A stretch of DNA of 64,000 nucleotides from Artemisia argyi (lineage: Eukaryota; Streptophyta; Magnoliopsida; Asterales; Asteraceae). The stretch covers positions 11,879,987 through 11,943,986 of the forward strand of contig CM060696.1 of the NCBI GenBank assembly GCA_030686995.1. Reading direction: 5' to 3'. Within the stretch, counting starts at the first letter, position 1, and every line of letters starts with the position of its first letter. Of the stretch, positions 1 through 11,835 are shown piece after piece. Position numbers and translations under genes: made by a program. The notes below the pieces were generated by a model that saw only the letters and a list, made by a program, of their open reading frames with translations, was not told the origin of the DNA and searched no databases.

Positions 1-3000
1 ATTCATTTTCCCGAAATTTGATTTTTATTTAATATTCTCGTGTGTTAAATCATTTCCATGGCAAATTAAAAGTTTGACACTCATCAGATCATTTTCGCGA
101 AAGTTATTAAGGAACTACACGTTTTAGGGTAAAACGTCATTCAAAAATCCTACGCACAATGAAACTCGACCGCGTTAATTTTCCCCGCATCAGAAAAATG
201 TTTGACACACTCTTGATTTATTTGAGAATTAATCTTGACGGAAAAAAACGTGACCAAATAAACCTCGGCCGTGAAAAACAGGAATTTTCGTTTTTAAGCA
301 CTTTGACTTAGCCTATACCTTAGCCTATACCTGCACCGCGTTCTAAGACGATTTGAGTTTTCACATTTTTGGAATAAGTCAACATATTTTTCCCTCCTCC
401 TTTGACCAAAAATCGTTCCTTGATTTTATAAATCATTCCTTGATTTTATAAATCATTCCTTGATTTTTAGGCTTACGGTTTTATGTCTTAAAGACATTAA
501 ATACCAACCGACACTAGGCTGAGCCCAGTCTAGACATTATAAGTCATTTTAAATCATTATTATCATATTAGAAAAGTAACATTTTACTTTTCTCAATTTT
601 ACACAATATTCGTACATTTTACGTATTACGCGTTTTAGACCCGTGTTTCTAGTTTTAGCAGGGTTTTAGCACCCCAATGGAACATACCACTCATTTTATA
701 TTTTATTATGGAGTATATTGATATGTTTAACCATACTTTCAAGTTCCACATTTTTACGATACCCGGTTTTACGTTTTGAGGCTTAATCATTTACGGTTAG
801 CATTTCCCGGAGTCAAAACTAACACAATATCTAGGATAATATCATCCAAGGCACACCTCACCCCCCTAGCCCCTTGTGAACCGCTAATAGGGGGGAGTCA
901 CACCTTAAGGTGGCTTGATCTCATGGCTTAGGGCTTGATATGATACCAAGTGTTAAAGCTTGTTAAGAAAGCTTTGACTAAGTCCTAATTCTAACCTCCT
1001 CAAAGCCATATAAAACCCCCTCCCCTCCCTTTTTTTGCCGTCCACCATCACACACACAAACACAATCTCCTTAGCAATTTACTTCAAGTTTCATGCATGA
1101 TACAAGTGCTTCAACAACATAGAAACACTAGTTAGGTTTTGATTCATCAAAACTACTTCCAAACCCTAGAAACTTTGGTGATTTCTCTTGAGTTTGAATC
1201 TACTCAAGTCACCTCAACTTTCATCATCTCTCTTTCAAGAATACAAGGGTAGAAAGATTGCATGAAGTGAAGTAGGGTGAAGCTTACGTCTATCAAAGCC
1301 CTTACCTTACATGTTAACTTCCTTTTTTAATTGAAAGCCAAAAGTTGTAAGCAAAACCCTAACATACTTCTTGTTAAATATCATATTCATGTTATTTACA
1401 TATCATTCATGCTATATTTTGTCTTGTGATCATGTCCATGATGTATAAAAATGGGTAAAACAAGTTATTGTAAATAATTCTTAATTTAAGTTATTTAAAC
1501 AAGTAAACTAGTGACTTTCTTGGTAAAATTTGATCAAAATGGTATAATTATGATATTGGACCATTACATATTGTAGTAGAGGACTTAACAAGGAAACCAT
1601 AGCAATTTGAACCACTTAAAATGAGTACATGAGTAAAAAGTTATGACCATTTGAAGTTACCAAAACTTTGCGGCAAAACTGCCTAAATACTTTCTGTGAC
1701 AGAACTTTAAACACGCAAAAAGAGGCCCTTCTGGTCCGTTTCACGAAAAAGTTAAAGCACGAAAGTTGTCCGGAATCACGTTTTCTTCAAAAACTCAGGG
1801 TCACCTATCCAGAAAACCAATAACGAATGAGATTTTCTTCAGTTTCTTAACAGCTATTTTATATATATAAGTCACTATATAATAGCTGTGGTTTAATAAG
1901 ACCAAGAGGTCTAATGACCTAGATTCAAGACCACAACCATGGCTAAAGCCAAGGTTGAGTCTCAAGACCATGGAACAATGACCAAAGGTCATGGCAAGGC
2001 CATTACTAAATGACCATATAAACTTACTTAGGCGAAAACATGAGCTTAAGAGTTGGCGATAACTTAAACATACAATTTGGATCTACTTCATCTAAAGAAC
2101 CATGAGATCTTACAAGTAATTGTCATACAAGATTAAGAAACTCATCCTAATAACAATCTTCATGTAAAAATAAACTTTCCTAAGTTTATTCAAATATTGG
2201 ACATGTAACTTTTTGAGGAGTTTATTATCAAATACTACAATAGTAGGGAGCCTCATGTGAGGAGTTTATTAAGTAAGTCGTCGAGATGAGTTGTGGATTT
2301 ACGAATTAAAGTGTCCTGGCTCCTCGAACGTTTACTAGATGACTTCTGAATTATGTTGGCCCGAACGGTAGTAAACGATATATAAACTATACATGTTTCA
2401 TGAACCATTTCTTTTCAAAGACCTACACTATACTTTGTACCACATCATGGACTAAATGCAAGACATATACAGGCAATTCTACATATTCTTAACTCCAATC
2501 CTAAGTCGCAACATTCTATTATAGGTTGCTCGTAGAAACCTTCACGATTCAACCGTTACATTCACTACTTGCTATTTAACTTAAGGTGAGTTCATAGCCC
2601 CACTTTACATTACTTCAATGTTTTACAAACCCTTGGGGGGAATACATGCTATTTTAAACCGAACAAAATGCTTTGAAACTGTATGCTGCCTGATTGTTTT
2701 ATTATTAATAAGTACCTTCCTTGCCAATCCGAGGCCCCATATCATGAAATCACTAGTATTAGTGAGCGCGAGTATTGTAATAGGCCTATTGGGATTGACG
2801 AATCCCATTTGTTTGACTAGATTAGTTCAAACAAATGCACTATATTTGAAACATTAAGTATGATGGCAAAGTACTTACCGGGGCAACAAAACCGCCGATT
2901 GATATTGGTACCCGTTAACGTATTGGTTGCATGAGCCTAGTATATAATAATAACTGTTTTGTTTTCCAACCATGAGTATGAGTCTAATTAACTCATACTA

Positions 3001-3367
3001 CCAACATATTGTGTTCAACCGTTAAACAAACTCTATGAATATCACTCAACCTTTGTGTTGACCTTTTAAGCATGTATTTCAGGTCCATGATAATCAAGAA
3101 TGGAGCGGAAGGGCACGGTCTAAAGGAAGAAAGCTATAAACTACTTTGTCATTCGATAAAACATCAAAAGACTTTATATTGATGTATTTTGAAACATGGA
3201 ACCTTTTTGGGACCTACCTATGTAAACTCTGATATATTTGAATAAATTCGAATGATAACTCTTTTTAAAGCGACTCGGTTAGAGATCGTTTTCTATTATT
3301 ATGACTGTTGTACCGTCGAGTAACACCCAAGTTGAATTCCGCTGCATCATGAATTGGGGGTGTTACA
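1..3367 (+). repeat. 5' LTR of Tekay element (partial)
   Basis: Colinear with 9562-12981 and ending in GGGGGTGTTACA directly before the PBS. Compared with the 3' LTR it has an extra ~20 bp repeat unit near 430 and lacks the long (AT)n run present at 11778. No coding potential; the few short open frames are chance. Confidence 0.93.
1010..1016 (+). promoter_or_regulatory. Putative TATA box of Tekay 5' LTR
   Basis: TATAAAA followed by a C-rich stretch (CCCCCTCCCCTCCC). The same box lies at 10552 in the 3' LTR, and an equivalent TATAAAA at 34878 and 41000 in the related non-autonomous element. Position inside the LTR is consistent with a Pol II promoter defining the U3/R border. Confidence 0.55.
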
Positions 3368-3370
3368 GAT

Positions 3371-3387
3371 TGGTACCAGAGCCATGG
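3371..3387 (+). other. Primer-binding site, initiator-Met-like
   Basis: TGGTACCAGAGCCATGG begins three bases after the LTR. It resembles the plant PBS TGGTATCAGAGC complementary to initiator tRNA-Met, with T to C at one position. The same variant is at 37310 in the non-autonomous element, so it is a family trait and not a private mutation. Confidence 0.8.
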
Positions 3388-3628
3388 TTATAGAGAAACG
3401 GGTCTAAGTGAGACCTAAACTATAACTATAATTACAAGCAAAAACATTTTTATAGCCTTCCGCTCTTTGTGCCTTCAATCCTTCAGAAGATTATGGACTT
3501 ATTACGCATGTTATGCTACATGAAAATATTAGTATATTGTTATATTGTTATATACACATTGCCATATTTTGAACATTTTCCATAAACATTAGATTTATTT
3601 TGACATCATAATACTCATTGTAGACATC

Positions 3629-4558
3629 ATGTCTATACCTCCATCTCCCGATCATCTTCCTGCTATGCCCGTTTATTTACCAATTCTTCCCGGACCCAAT
3701 GATCCTTACTTTGAAGCACTTGACTACGATGACGAGGAAGAACCTTACAAGGATCTAGTCGATGACGATGAAGAAGATCCGGACGAAGATCCTGAAATGG
3801 ACATAAACATCGATGATTACGAAGAAGATCCTGAAATGGACATAGACATTGAAGGCATCGACGACATTGAAGAAGTAGAGGAACAAATGGTGGTGCGACC
3901 ACTATCACCATTAACATCACCACCTCCTATTTCACCAAACTCCTCTGAATCTAATCATGCTACTCCAGCTCAAGTTCCAAAGTCCACTTATGAAGTCGGC
4001 GGTACATCCACATTTACACCTATGTTCGTAAACTCTGCCCAATATGAAATATATTCCTTGAAACAAGCCCTCAACCTAACTCAACTTAAAGTTCAAAGCA
4101 TGACACTCCAAATGAATGACTATATATCCAAGATTAATTCAGCCAAGATGGATGCCATGAACGCACAGGAAGACCTCTATTGGTTTAAACTTGATATGAT
4201 CTATGTAAGGAGAGACTTGACTCTTGTTGGGGACATAGTCTTGGATCCCTTGACCAGCTTGGATGACGTCAAGGATAGACTTACATTAGTTGAAAGAGCT
4301 CAAGACCAAGATGCGGCACAAATTCACAAACTACTAAACCGCCTAACTACAGCAGAAATCCGATTAGACGTTGCTAACTTTGACCAGTATCAACTCAAGA
4401 ATGAGATATATGGAATGCAATCTCAAATGTGTGCCATACAACAAAGGCTATACCATAAGGATGTCAAAGAAAACCGCCCGAATGAGAGTGTGGATGTGCT
4501 AGCAACATATGGAAACAACAATCCGTCCAGACTACAACAACCTTCGAACCGATGTTAG
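3629..4558 (+). CDS. Extra ORF upstream of gag: acidic, coiled-coil protein of Tekay element
   Basis: An uninterrupted 309-residue frame in the leader, between PBS and gag. Residues ~1-30 are Pro-rich, ~30-85 are very acidic with repeated EEDPEMDI-like units, ~88-125 are Pro/Ser-rich, and ~135-295 look helical and coiled-coil-like. No enzyme motif is visible. It stays open while gag and pol behind it are broken. Extra ORFs before gag occur in some plant gypsy elements; I do not know a function. It could be a gag-extension-like structural protein or a separate accessory protein. Start chosen as the first ATG of the long frame. Unsure whether it is still translated. Confidence 0.6.
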   Translation: MSIPPSPDHLPAMPVYLPILPGPNDPYFEALDYDDEEEPYKDLVDDDEEDPDEDPEMDINIDDYEEDPEMDIDIEGIDDIEEVEEQMVVRPLSPLTSPPPISPNSSESNHATPAQVPKSTYEVGGTSTFTPMFVNSAQYEIYSLKQALNLTQLKVQSMTLQMNDYISKINSAKMDAMNAQEDLYWFKLDMIYVRRDLTLVGDIVLDPLTSLDDVKDRLTLVERAQDQDAAQIHKLLNRLTTAEIRLDVANFDQYQLKNEIYGMQSQMCAIQQRLYHKDVKENRPNESVDVLATYGNNNPSRLQQPSNRC

Positions 4559-4883
4559 ACTAGTGTTATAGTACTAGTTATCTTTTGTACTACTAAACTG
4601 ATTAGTATCAGTTAGTAAAATGTTATGAAATCCTTGTAATAGCTAGCGATAGTAGAAATGTTGTAATTACTAAACTGAAAGTATCAGTTAGTAAATTTTG
4701 AAGAAGCTTGTAATAGGTTTCAATTTTGTAAATCAATCAACGTTATATGAATAAAACTCTTGTTTTATATACTATCATGTGTTATGCTTTTAAATTTCAA
4801 CATTATTATCCTATCATTCTTATAAAAAATTGTGCTCATTTCACAACTCTCTAATTACGACGTATCTTTTGAACAATAGAATC

Positions 4884-6259
4884 ATGGCGCCAAAGAAGAA
4901 GACACCACCAGCAATGACTCAAGCTGCTATTCGTAAACTAGTTAAAGACAGTGTCAACGCAGCACTCACAAAAGAATGAGCAACCGTAGCTGCAGCAGCA
5001 GCCGAAGCCGCCACCGCTGCTGGTGCTGCAGCAGCCATTGAAGATGCTACAGCTGCTGATGCTGCAGCAGCTGCTGTTGCTACAGCAGCCGCTGAAGCCA
5101 CCACCGCTGCGGAAGTTGCTAGAGCTGCAGAAGCTGCCCGAATTGCCAGCCTTAACACTGGAGGACCAAGCCCAACTATCCCTCCAGTGACAAATGTTGC
5201 TTCAGTACCTAAGGGTTGCTCATTCATTTCCTATTTGAAATGCGAACCCATAAAGTTTAAGGGTACTGAAGGAGCTGTAGGTTTGACTCGCTGGTTTGAA
5301 AAAGCGGAGTCGGTATTTTTGGTCAGTAAATGTACTGAGAGTGATAAAGTTCAGTATGCCACGAGTACACTATTGAATGAGGCATTATCATGGTGGAATT
5401 CAATATCAAAACCAATGGGCATTGAGAATGCTTAAAAGATTTCTTGGGATAATTTGAAGAAAATGATGATCAAAGAGTACTGCCCCCGCAGTGAAATGCA
5501 GAAGTTAGAGGTAGAATTCTGGGATCATTCTGTTAGGGGAAATGACATCATCACTTACAACCGTCGATTCCAAGAATTGAGGATATTGTGTCCAACAATG
5601 GTTTCCACAAAAGAGAAATTGTTGGAACGGTATATCTGGGGACTTCCATCAAGTGTACAAGGGAATGTAACTTCAGCCAATCCCAAGGAACTTGATGAAG
5701 CTATGCGGATGTCTCGCAGCCTCATGGATCAAGTGGTGCGTACAACAGAAACCCGAAAACAAAACAATACCAACAACACCAACAACACCAACAATACCAA
5801 TAACACCAACAACTCCAACTACCGTAACAACAATAACAATAGGAACAACAACAACAAGCGACCATGGGATGGTAACCATGGAAGTAACAACAACAACAAC
5901 CAAACCCGAAACAACAACCATCACAATCAGAAAAACAAAATACAAGAAGCCGCGACGGTTTATGTTGCTGCACCAGCCGGAGGTAAATACGTTGTTACTC
6001 TACCACAGTGTACCAAGTGCAACTACCATCATGCAGGTCCCTGCCCGGCCAAGTGCAAAAGTGTCTAAACCCCGGACATCTTGCCAAGGATTGTAGAGGC
6101 AAGGGTGTAGCTACTGGGGCTAACACTCAGCCAATAGTTACATGTTTTGGGTGTGGTGAAAACGGACACTTCAAGAACAACTGTCCTCAAAACCAAGGAC
6201 CACAAGGTGGAGGTGCTCGCGGTAGAGCCTATATAATGGGAAATGGAGAACCACACTAA
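4884..6259 (+). pseudogene. gag: Gag (capsid-nucleocapsid) pseudogene of Tekay element
   Basis: Starts MAPKKK at 4884, then an Ala-rich run of near-trinucleotide repeats, then a retrotransposon gag core (FKGTEGAVGLTRWFEKAE, later WWNS and YCPRSEMQKLE), an Asn/Thr-rich low-complexity stretch (5760-5940) and zinc-binding segments including CFGCGENGHFKNNC, a CX2CX4HX4C knuckle. Breaks seen: TGA at 4977, TAA at 5433, a frameshift near 6061-6068 inside the first cysteine-rich segment, and a TAA at 6257 at the gag-protease junction. Gag packages the element RNA into cytoplasmic particles. No working product can be made from this copy. Confidence 0.93.
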
Positions 6260-6733
6260 GACCCGAACGTGGTTACTGGTACGTTCTTACTCAATAACAT
6301 TCTTGTTAAAGTCTTATTCGATTCTGGTGCTGATATGAGCTTTATATCTACTAGAATTGCGCCTTTACTTGATATCCCACCAATCACTTTAACCACTAGT
6401 TATAGTATTGAACTAGCTACCGGTGACTTAGTAAATACTAATACGGTAATCCCAGACTGTACCCTTAATCTCTTAGACCACCCCTTTAACATCAATCTTA
6501 TGCCAATCGAACTCGGAAGTTTTGATGTTGTCATTGGCATGGGTTGGTTGTCTAAACATCAAGCTAACATAATTTGTGGTGAAAGAGTTGTGCACATTCC
6601 ATGTGACAATGAAACTTTGATCATTCGTGGTGATCAAAGTGGAACTCGAATAAACATCATCTCATGTATCAAAACCATGAAGTACATTGAGAAAGGATGT
6701 TATGCTTTCCTAGCCCACGTAACCGAAAAGTAA
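6260..6733 (+). pseudogene. Retropepsin-like protease segment of Tekay pol
   Basis: Same frame as the end of gag. Contains the aspartic protease triad in [10 protein letters not shown] (about residue 16 of the segment) and the downstream hydrophobic [13 protein letters not shown] region typical of plant gypsy protease. In the element this enzyme cleaves the Gag-Pol polyprotein. A TAA at 6731-6733 ends the frame before the linker to reverse transcriptase, although the sequence continues recognisably in frame beyond it. The catalytic triad itself is intact, so the break is by premature stops on both sides. Confidence 0.9.
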
Positions 6734-8050
6734 TCCGATGAAAAACATCTTGAAGATGTTCCTATCGCCCGTGAGTTTCCTGAAGTCTTTCCAGAAGATT
6801 TACCCGGACTACCACCAAATCGTCAAATAGAATTCAGAATTGATTTAATACCAGGAGCGGCGCCAGTTGCCCGCGCACCCTACAGGCTAGCACCGTCAGA
6901 GATGCAAGAGCTATCAAATCAATTACAAGAACTTTCGAACAAGGGATTTATTCGACCCAGTTCCTCACCTTGGGGAGCTCCAGTTTTATTCGTGAAAAAA
7001 AAGATGGGTCATTACGAATGTGTATTGACTATCGTGAACTAAACAAATTAACCATAAAGAACCGATACCCATTACCAAGAATTGATGATTTATTCGATCA
7101 ATTACAAGGTTCAACCTATTACTCAAAAATTGATCTACGATCAGGTTACCATCAAGTTAAAGTTCGTGATGAAGACATTCCAAAAACAGCCTTTAGGACA
7201 CGATATGGTCACCATGAATTCCAAGTGATGCCATTTGGATTAACTAATGCACCGGCAGTATTCATGGATCTCATGAATCGAGTGTGTAAGCCATATTTGG
7301 ACAAATTCGTGATCGTATTCATAGACGACATTCTCATATATTCCAAAAACGAAGAGGAACACAAAGAACACCTGAGAACAATTTTAGGACTACTCAAGGA
7401 AGAGAAATTGTATGCAAAGTTTTCCAAATGCGAATTTTGGATTCAATCAGTACAATTCCTTGGGCATGTGATTGACAAAACTGGTTTACATGTCGATCCC
7501 GCTAAGATTGAAGCTATTAAAGATTGGCCAACACCTATCACACCTATAGAAATTCGTCAATTTCTGGGTCTAGCCGGGTATTACCGAAGGATTTTAATCA
7601 ATAGCAAAACCTTTAACCAAGCTAACTCAGAAAAACAAGAAATACGTGTGGGATGAAGATGAAGAAAAAGCTTTCCAAACCCTCAAACAAAAACTTTGTA
7701 GTGCTCCTATTCTAGCATTGCCAGATAGAATCGAAGATTTTGTAGTCTATTGTGATGCATCGTACCAAGGTTTAGGTGCCGTGTTGATGCAACGTAATAA
7801 GGTCATGGCTTATGCTTCAAGACAACTCAAGGTTCATGAAGAAAATTACACCACTCATGACTTAGAGTTAGGTACTAGATGTACTGTGTTCACCGATCAT
7901 AAAAGTCTACAACACATTTTGAACCAAAAAGAACTAAACATGAGACAACGTCGTTGGTTGGAATTACTAAGTGATTATGACTGCGACATTCGTTACCAAC
8001 CAGGAAAGGCAAACGTAGTAGCCGACGCCCTGAGCCAAAAGGAACGGGTT
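6734..8050 (+). pseudogene. Reverse transcriptase-RNase H segment of Tekay pol
   Basis: The linker and RT fingers continue after the 6731 stop. One base is missing near 7000 after an A8 run, shifting frame before [13 protein letters not shown] motifs are then clear: [19 protein letters not shown] and the catalytic [10 protein letters not shown] second break near 7590-7645 destroys the connection, which resumes at [13 protein letters not shown]. RNase H shows YCDAS, FTDHKSL and VVADALS, but the helix after HDLELG is missing about 14 residues relative to the family, so the fold is damaged. Role: copying element RNA to DNA in the particle. Two frame breaks plus the deletion make it inactive. Confidence 0.93.
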
Positions 8051-9491
8051 AAACCACTACGAGTCCGAGCCTTAGTTTTAACCATAAATTTAAACTTTCC
8101 TGCTCAAATCCTTCACGCTCAAGCTGAGGCGGTGAAACAAGAAGACATCAAAAAGGAAAAGTTGGATGGCATGATACAGAAGAAATTCGAAACCCGTTCA
8201 GACAGAACTCTATGCTTCCAAGGTCGAAGTTGGTTACCACTTTATGGTGGCCTACGAGACTTGATCATGCATGAATCTCACAAATCCAAATACTCCATAC
8301 ATCCAGGATCTGATAAGATGTATCATGATCTTAAACTACTCTATTGGTGGCCGAACATGAAGGCCGTTATTGCAACATACGTTAGCAAATGTCTTACATG
8401 CTCCAAAGTAAAAGCCGAACATCAAAAACCATCCGGTCCATTGCAACAACCAGAAATTCCTATGTGGAAATGGGAAAGAATTAATATGGACTTACAAAAT
8501 GGAACAGCTTACTCGACTGTACGTCAAAGAAATAGTCTCAAGACATGGTGCACCAATATCCATCATATCCGACAGAGATGGTAGATTTACCTCCAATTTC
8601 TGGCAGTCACTCCAGGATGCCTTTGGAACAAATCTAGACATGAGTACAGCGTACCATCCTCAGACCGATGGTCAGAGTGAACAAACCATTCAAACACTTG
8701 AAGAAATGCTTCGAGCTTGTATAATAGACTTTGGAAAAGGATGGGATACTCATCTACCATTAATTGAATTTTCCTACAACAACAGCTATCATGCAAGTAT
8801 TAAAGCAACTCCGTTTGAAGCACTTTACGGTCGAAAGTGTCGTTCACCTGCTTGTTGGGCTGAAGTGGGAGAAGTTCAACTCACTAGTCCAGAACTCATT
8901 CGAGAAACAACGGATAAGATTGTACAAATCAGAAGTCGACTTTAAACCGCAAGAGATCGACAGAAAAGTTATGCCAATACACAACGCAGACCCCTAGAAT
9001 TCTAAGTCGGAGATAGGGTTATGCTAAAAGTATCGCCTTGGAAAGGCTTGATACGATTCGGTAAACGAGGAAAACTAAACCCAAGATACATCGGACCATT
9101 CAAAATCCTAACCAGGGTTGGCCCAGTGGCGTACAGACTTGAGCTTCCATCAGAACTCAGTAGTGTACACCCCACTTTCCATGTATCTAACCTAAAGAAA
9201 TGCTTGTCAGATGAATCACTCGTTATTCCACTCGAAGAAATTCAACTGAATGATGATCTTCAATTTATCGAGGAACCCGTAGAAATCATGGACCGAGAGG
9301 TCAAACAACTAAAGCAAAGTCGAATTCCAATTGTCAAAGTTCGTTGGAACTCACGACGTGGTCCTGAATACACATGGGAACGAGAGGACCAGATACGTAA
9401 GAAATACCCACATCTTTTTACCAACAAAGCTTCTACTCCCAACGTAAATTGTTCTCCGGGACGGAGCTCTCATATGGGGTGGAGACTATAA
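8051..9491 (+). pseudogene. Integrase with chromodomain-like C-terminus of Tekay pol
   Basis: Zinc-binding H-H-C-C region is visible around 8270-8405 (HESHK ... CLTCSK). The first catalytic Asp (INMDL) is present, but about 35 residues between it and [12 protein letters not shown] are deleted with a frameshift near 8495. Second Asp (SDRDGRF) and Glu (DGQSEQT) follow, then [10 protein letters not shown] and a GPY-type region ([20 protein letters not shown]). TAA stops lie at 8943 and 9003. The tail [12 protein letters not shown] ... [16 protein letters not shown] matches the chromodomain of chromoviruses, which directs insertion to chromatin. The frame ends inside the 3' LTR. Confidence 0.92.
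9474..9486 (+). other. Polypurine tract of Tekay element
   Basis: ATGGGGTGGAGAC directly precedes the 3' LTR, the position where RNase H leaves the plus-strand primer. The related element has AGGGGTAGAGAC at the same place (39923-39934). Confidence 0.75.
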
Positions 9492-11775
9492 CAATTCACA
9501 ATTTCAGGTTAATTACTATTCCCGAAAATTTCACTATTCATTTTTACTACTTACTTTTACTATTCATTTTCCCGAAATTTGATTTTTATTTCATATTCTC
9601 GTGTGATAAATCATTTCCATGGCAAATTAAAAGTTTGACACTCATCAGATCATTTTCGCGAAAGTTATTATGGAACTACACGTTTTAGGGTAAAACGTCA
9701 TTCAAAAATCCTACGCACAACGAAACTCGATCGCGTTAATTTTCCCCGCCTCAGAAAAATGTTTGATACACTCATGATTTATTTGAGAATTAATCATGAC
9801 TGAGAAAAACGTGAACAAATAAACCTCGGCCGTGAAAAATAGGAATTTTCGTTTTTAAGCACTTTGACTTAGCCGTAACCTTAGCCTATACCTGCACCGC
9901 GTTTCTTAGACGATTTGAGTTTTCACATTTTTGGAATAAGTCAACATATTTTTCCCTCCTCCTTTGACCAAAAATCATTCCTTGATTTTATAAATCATTC
10001 CTTGATTTTTAGGCTTACGGTTTTATGTCTTAAAGACATTAAATACCAACTGACACTAGACTGAGCCCAGTCTAGACATTATAAGTCATTTTAAATCATT
10101 ATTATCACATTAGAAAAGTAACATTTTACTTTTCTCAATTTTACACAATATTCGTACATTTTACGTATTACGCGTTTTAGACCCGTGTTTCTAGTTTTAG
10201 CAGGGTTTTAGCACCCCAATGGAACCTACCACTCATTTTATATTTTATTATGGAGTATATTGATATGTTTAACCATACTTTCAAGTTCCACATTTTTACT
10301 ATACCCGGTTTTACGTTTTGAGGCTTAATCATTTACGGTTAGCATTTCCCGGAGTCAAAACTAACACAATATCTAGGATAATATCATCCAAGGCACACCT
10401 CACCCCCCTAGCCCCTTGTGAACCGCCAATAGGATGGGAGTCACACCTTAAGGTGGCTTGATCTCATGGCTTAGGGCTTGAGATGATACCAAGTATTAAA
10501 GCTTGTTAAGAAAGCTTTGACTAAGTCCTAGTTCTAACCTCCTCAAAGCCATATAAAACCCCCTCCCCTCCCTTTTGTTGCCGTCCACCATCACACACAT
10601 AAACACAATCTCCTTAGCAATTTACTTCAAGTTTCATGCATGATACAAGTGCTTCAACAACATAGAAACACTAGTTAGGTTTTGATTCATCAAAACTACT
10701 TCCAAACCCTAGAAACTTTGGTGATTTCTCTTGAGTTTGAATATACTCAAGTCACCTCAACTTTCATCATCTCTCTTTCAAGAATACAAGGGTAGAAAGA
10801 TTGCATGAAGTGAAGTAGGGTGAAGCTTAAGTCTATCAAAGTCCTTACCTTACATGTTAACTTCCTTTCTTAATTGAAAGCTAAAAAGTTGTAAGCAAGC
10901 AAAACCCTAACATACTTCTTGTTAAATATCATATTCATGTTATTTACATATCATTCATGCTATATTTTGTCTTGTGATCATATCCATGATGTATAAAAAT
11001 GGGTAAAACAAGTTATTGTAAATGATTGTTAATTTAAGTTATTTAAACAAATAAACTAGTGACTTTCTTGGTGAAATCTGATCAAAATGATATAATTATG
11101 ATATTGGACCATTACATATGGTAGTAGAGGACTTAACAAGGAAACCATAGCAATTTGAACCACTTAAAATGAGTACATGAGTAAAAAGTTATGACCATTT
11201 GAAGTTACCAAAACTTTGTGGCAAAACTGCCTAAATACTATCTGTGACAGAACATTAAACACGCAAAAAGAGGCCCTTCTGATCCGTTTCACGAAAAAGT
11301 TAAAGCACGAAAGTTGTCCGGAATCACATTTTCTTCAAAAACTCAGGTGCACGTATCCAGAAAACCAATAACGAATGAGATTTTCTTCAGTTTCTTAACA
11401 GCTATTTTATATATATATATAAGTCACTATATAATAGTTGTGGTTTAATAAGACCAAGAGGTCTAATGACCTAGATTCAAGACCACAACCATGGCTAAAG
11501 CCAAGGTTGAGTCTCAAGACCATAGAACAATGACCAAAGGTCATGGCAAGGCCATGACTAAATGACCATATAAACTTACTTAGGCGAAAACATGAGCTAA
11601 AGAGTTGGCGATAACTTAAACATACAATTTGGATCTACTTCATCTAAAGAACCATGAGATCTTAAAAGTAATTGTCATACAAGATTAAGAAACTCATCCT
11701 AATAACAATCTTCATTTAAAAATAAACTTTCCTAAGTTTATTCAAATATTGGACATGTAACCTTTTGGATCAAAA

Positions 11776-11835
<60 letters not shown>

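Noticed and set aside
4919..5227. Minus-strand Ala-rich protein
   Set aside because: Antisense shadow of the Ala-rich trinucleotide repeat in gag.
5673..5973. Minus-strand Val- and Cys-rich frames
   Set aside because: Antisense of the AAC-repeat (Asn/Thr) stretch in gag.
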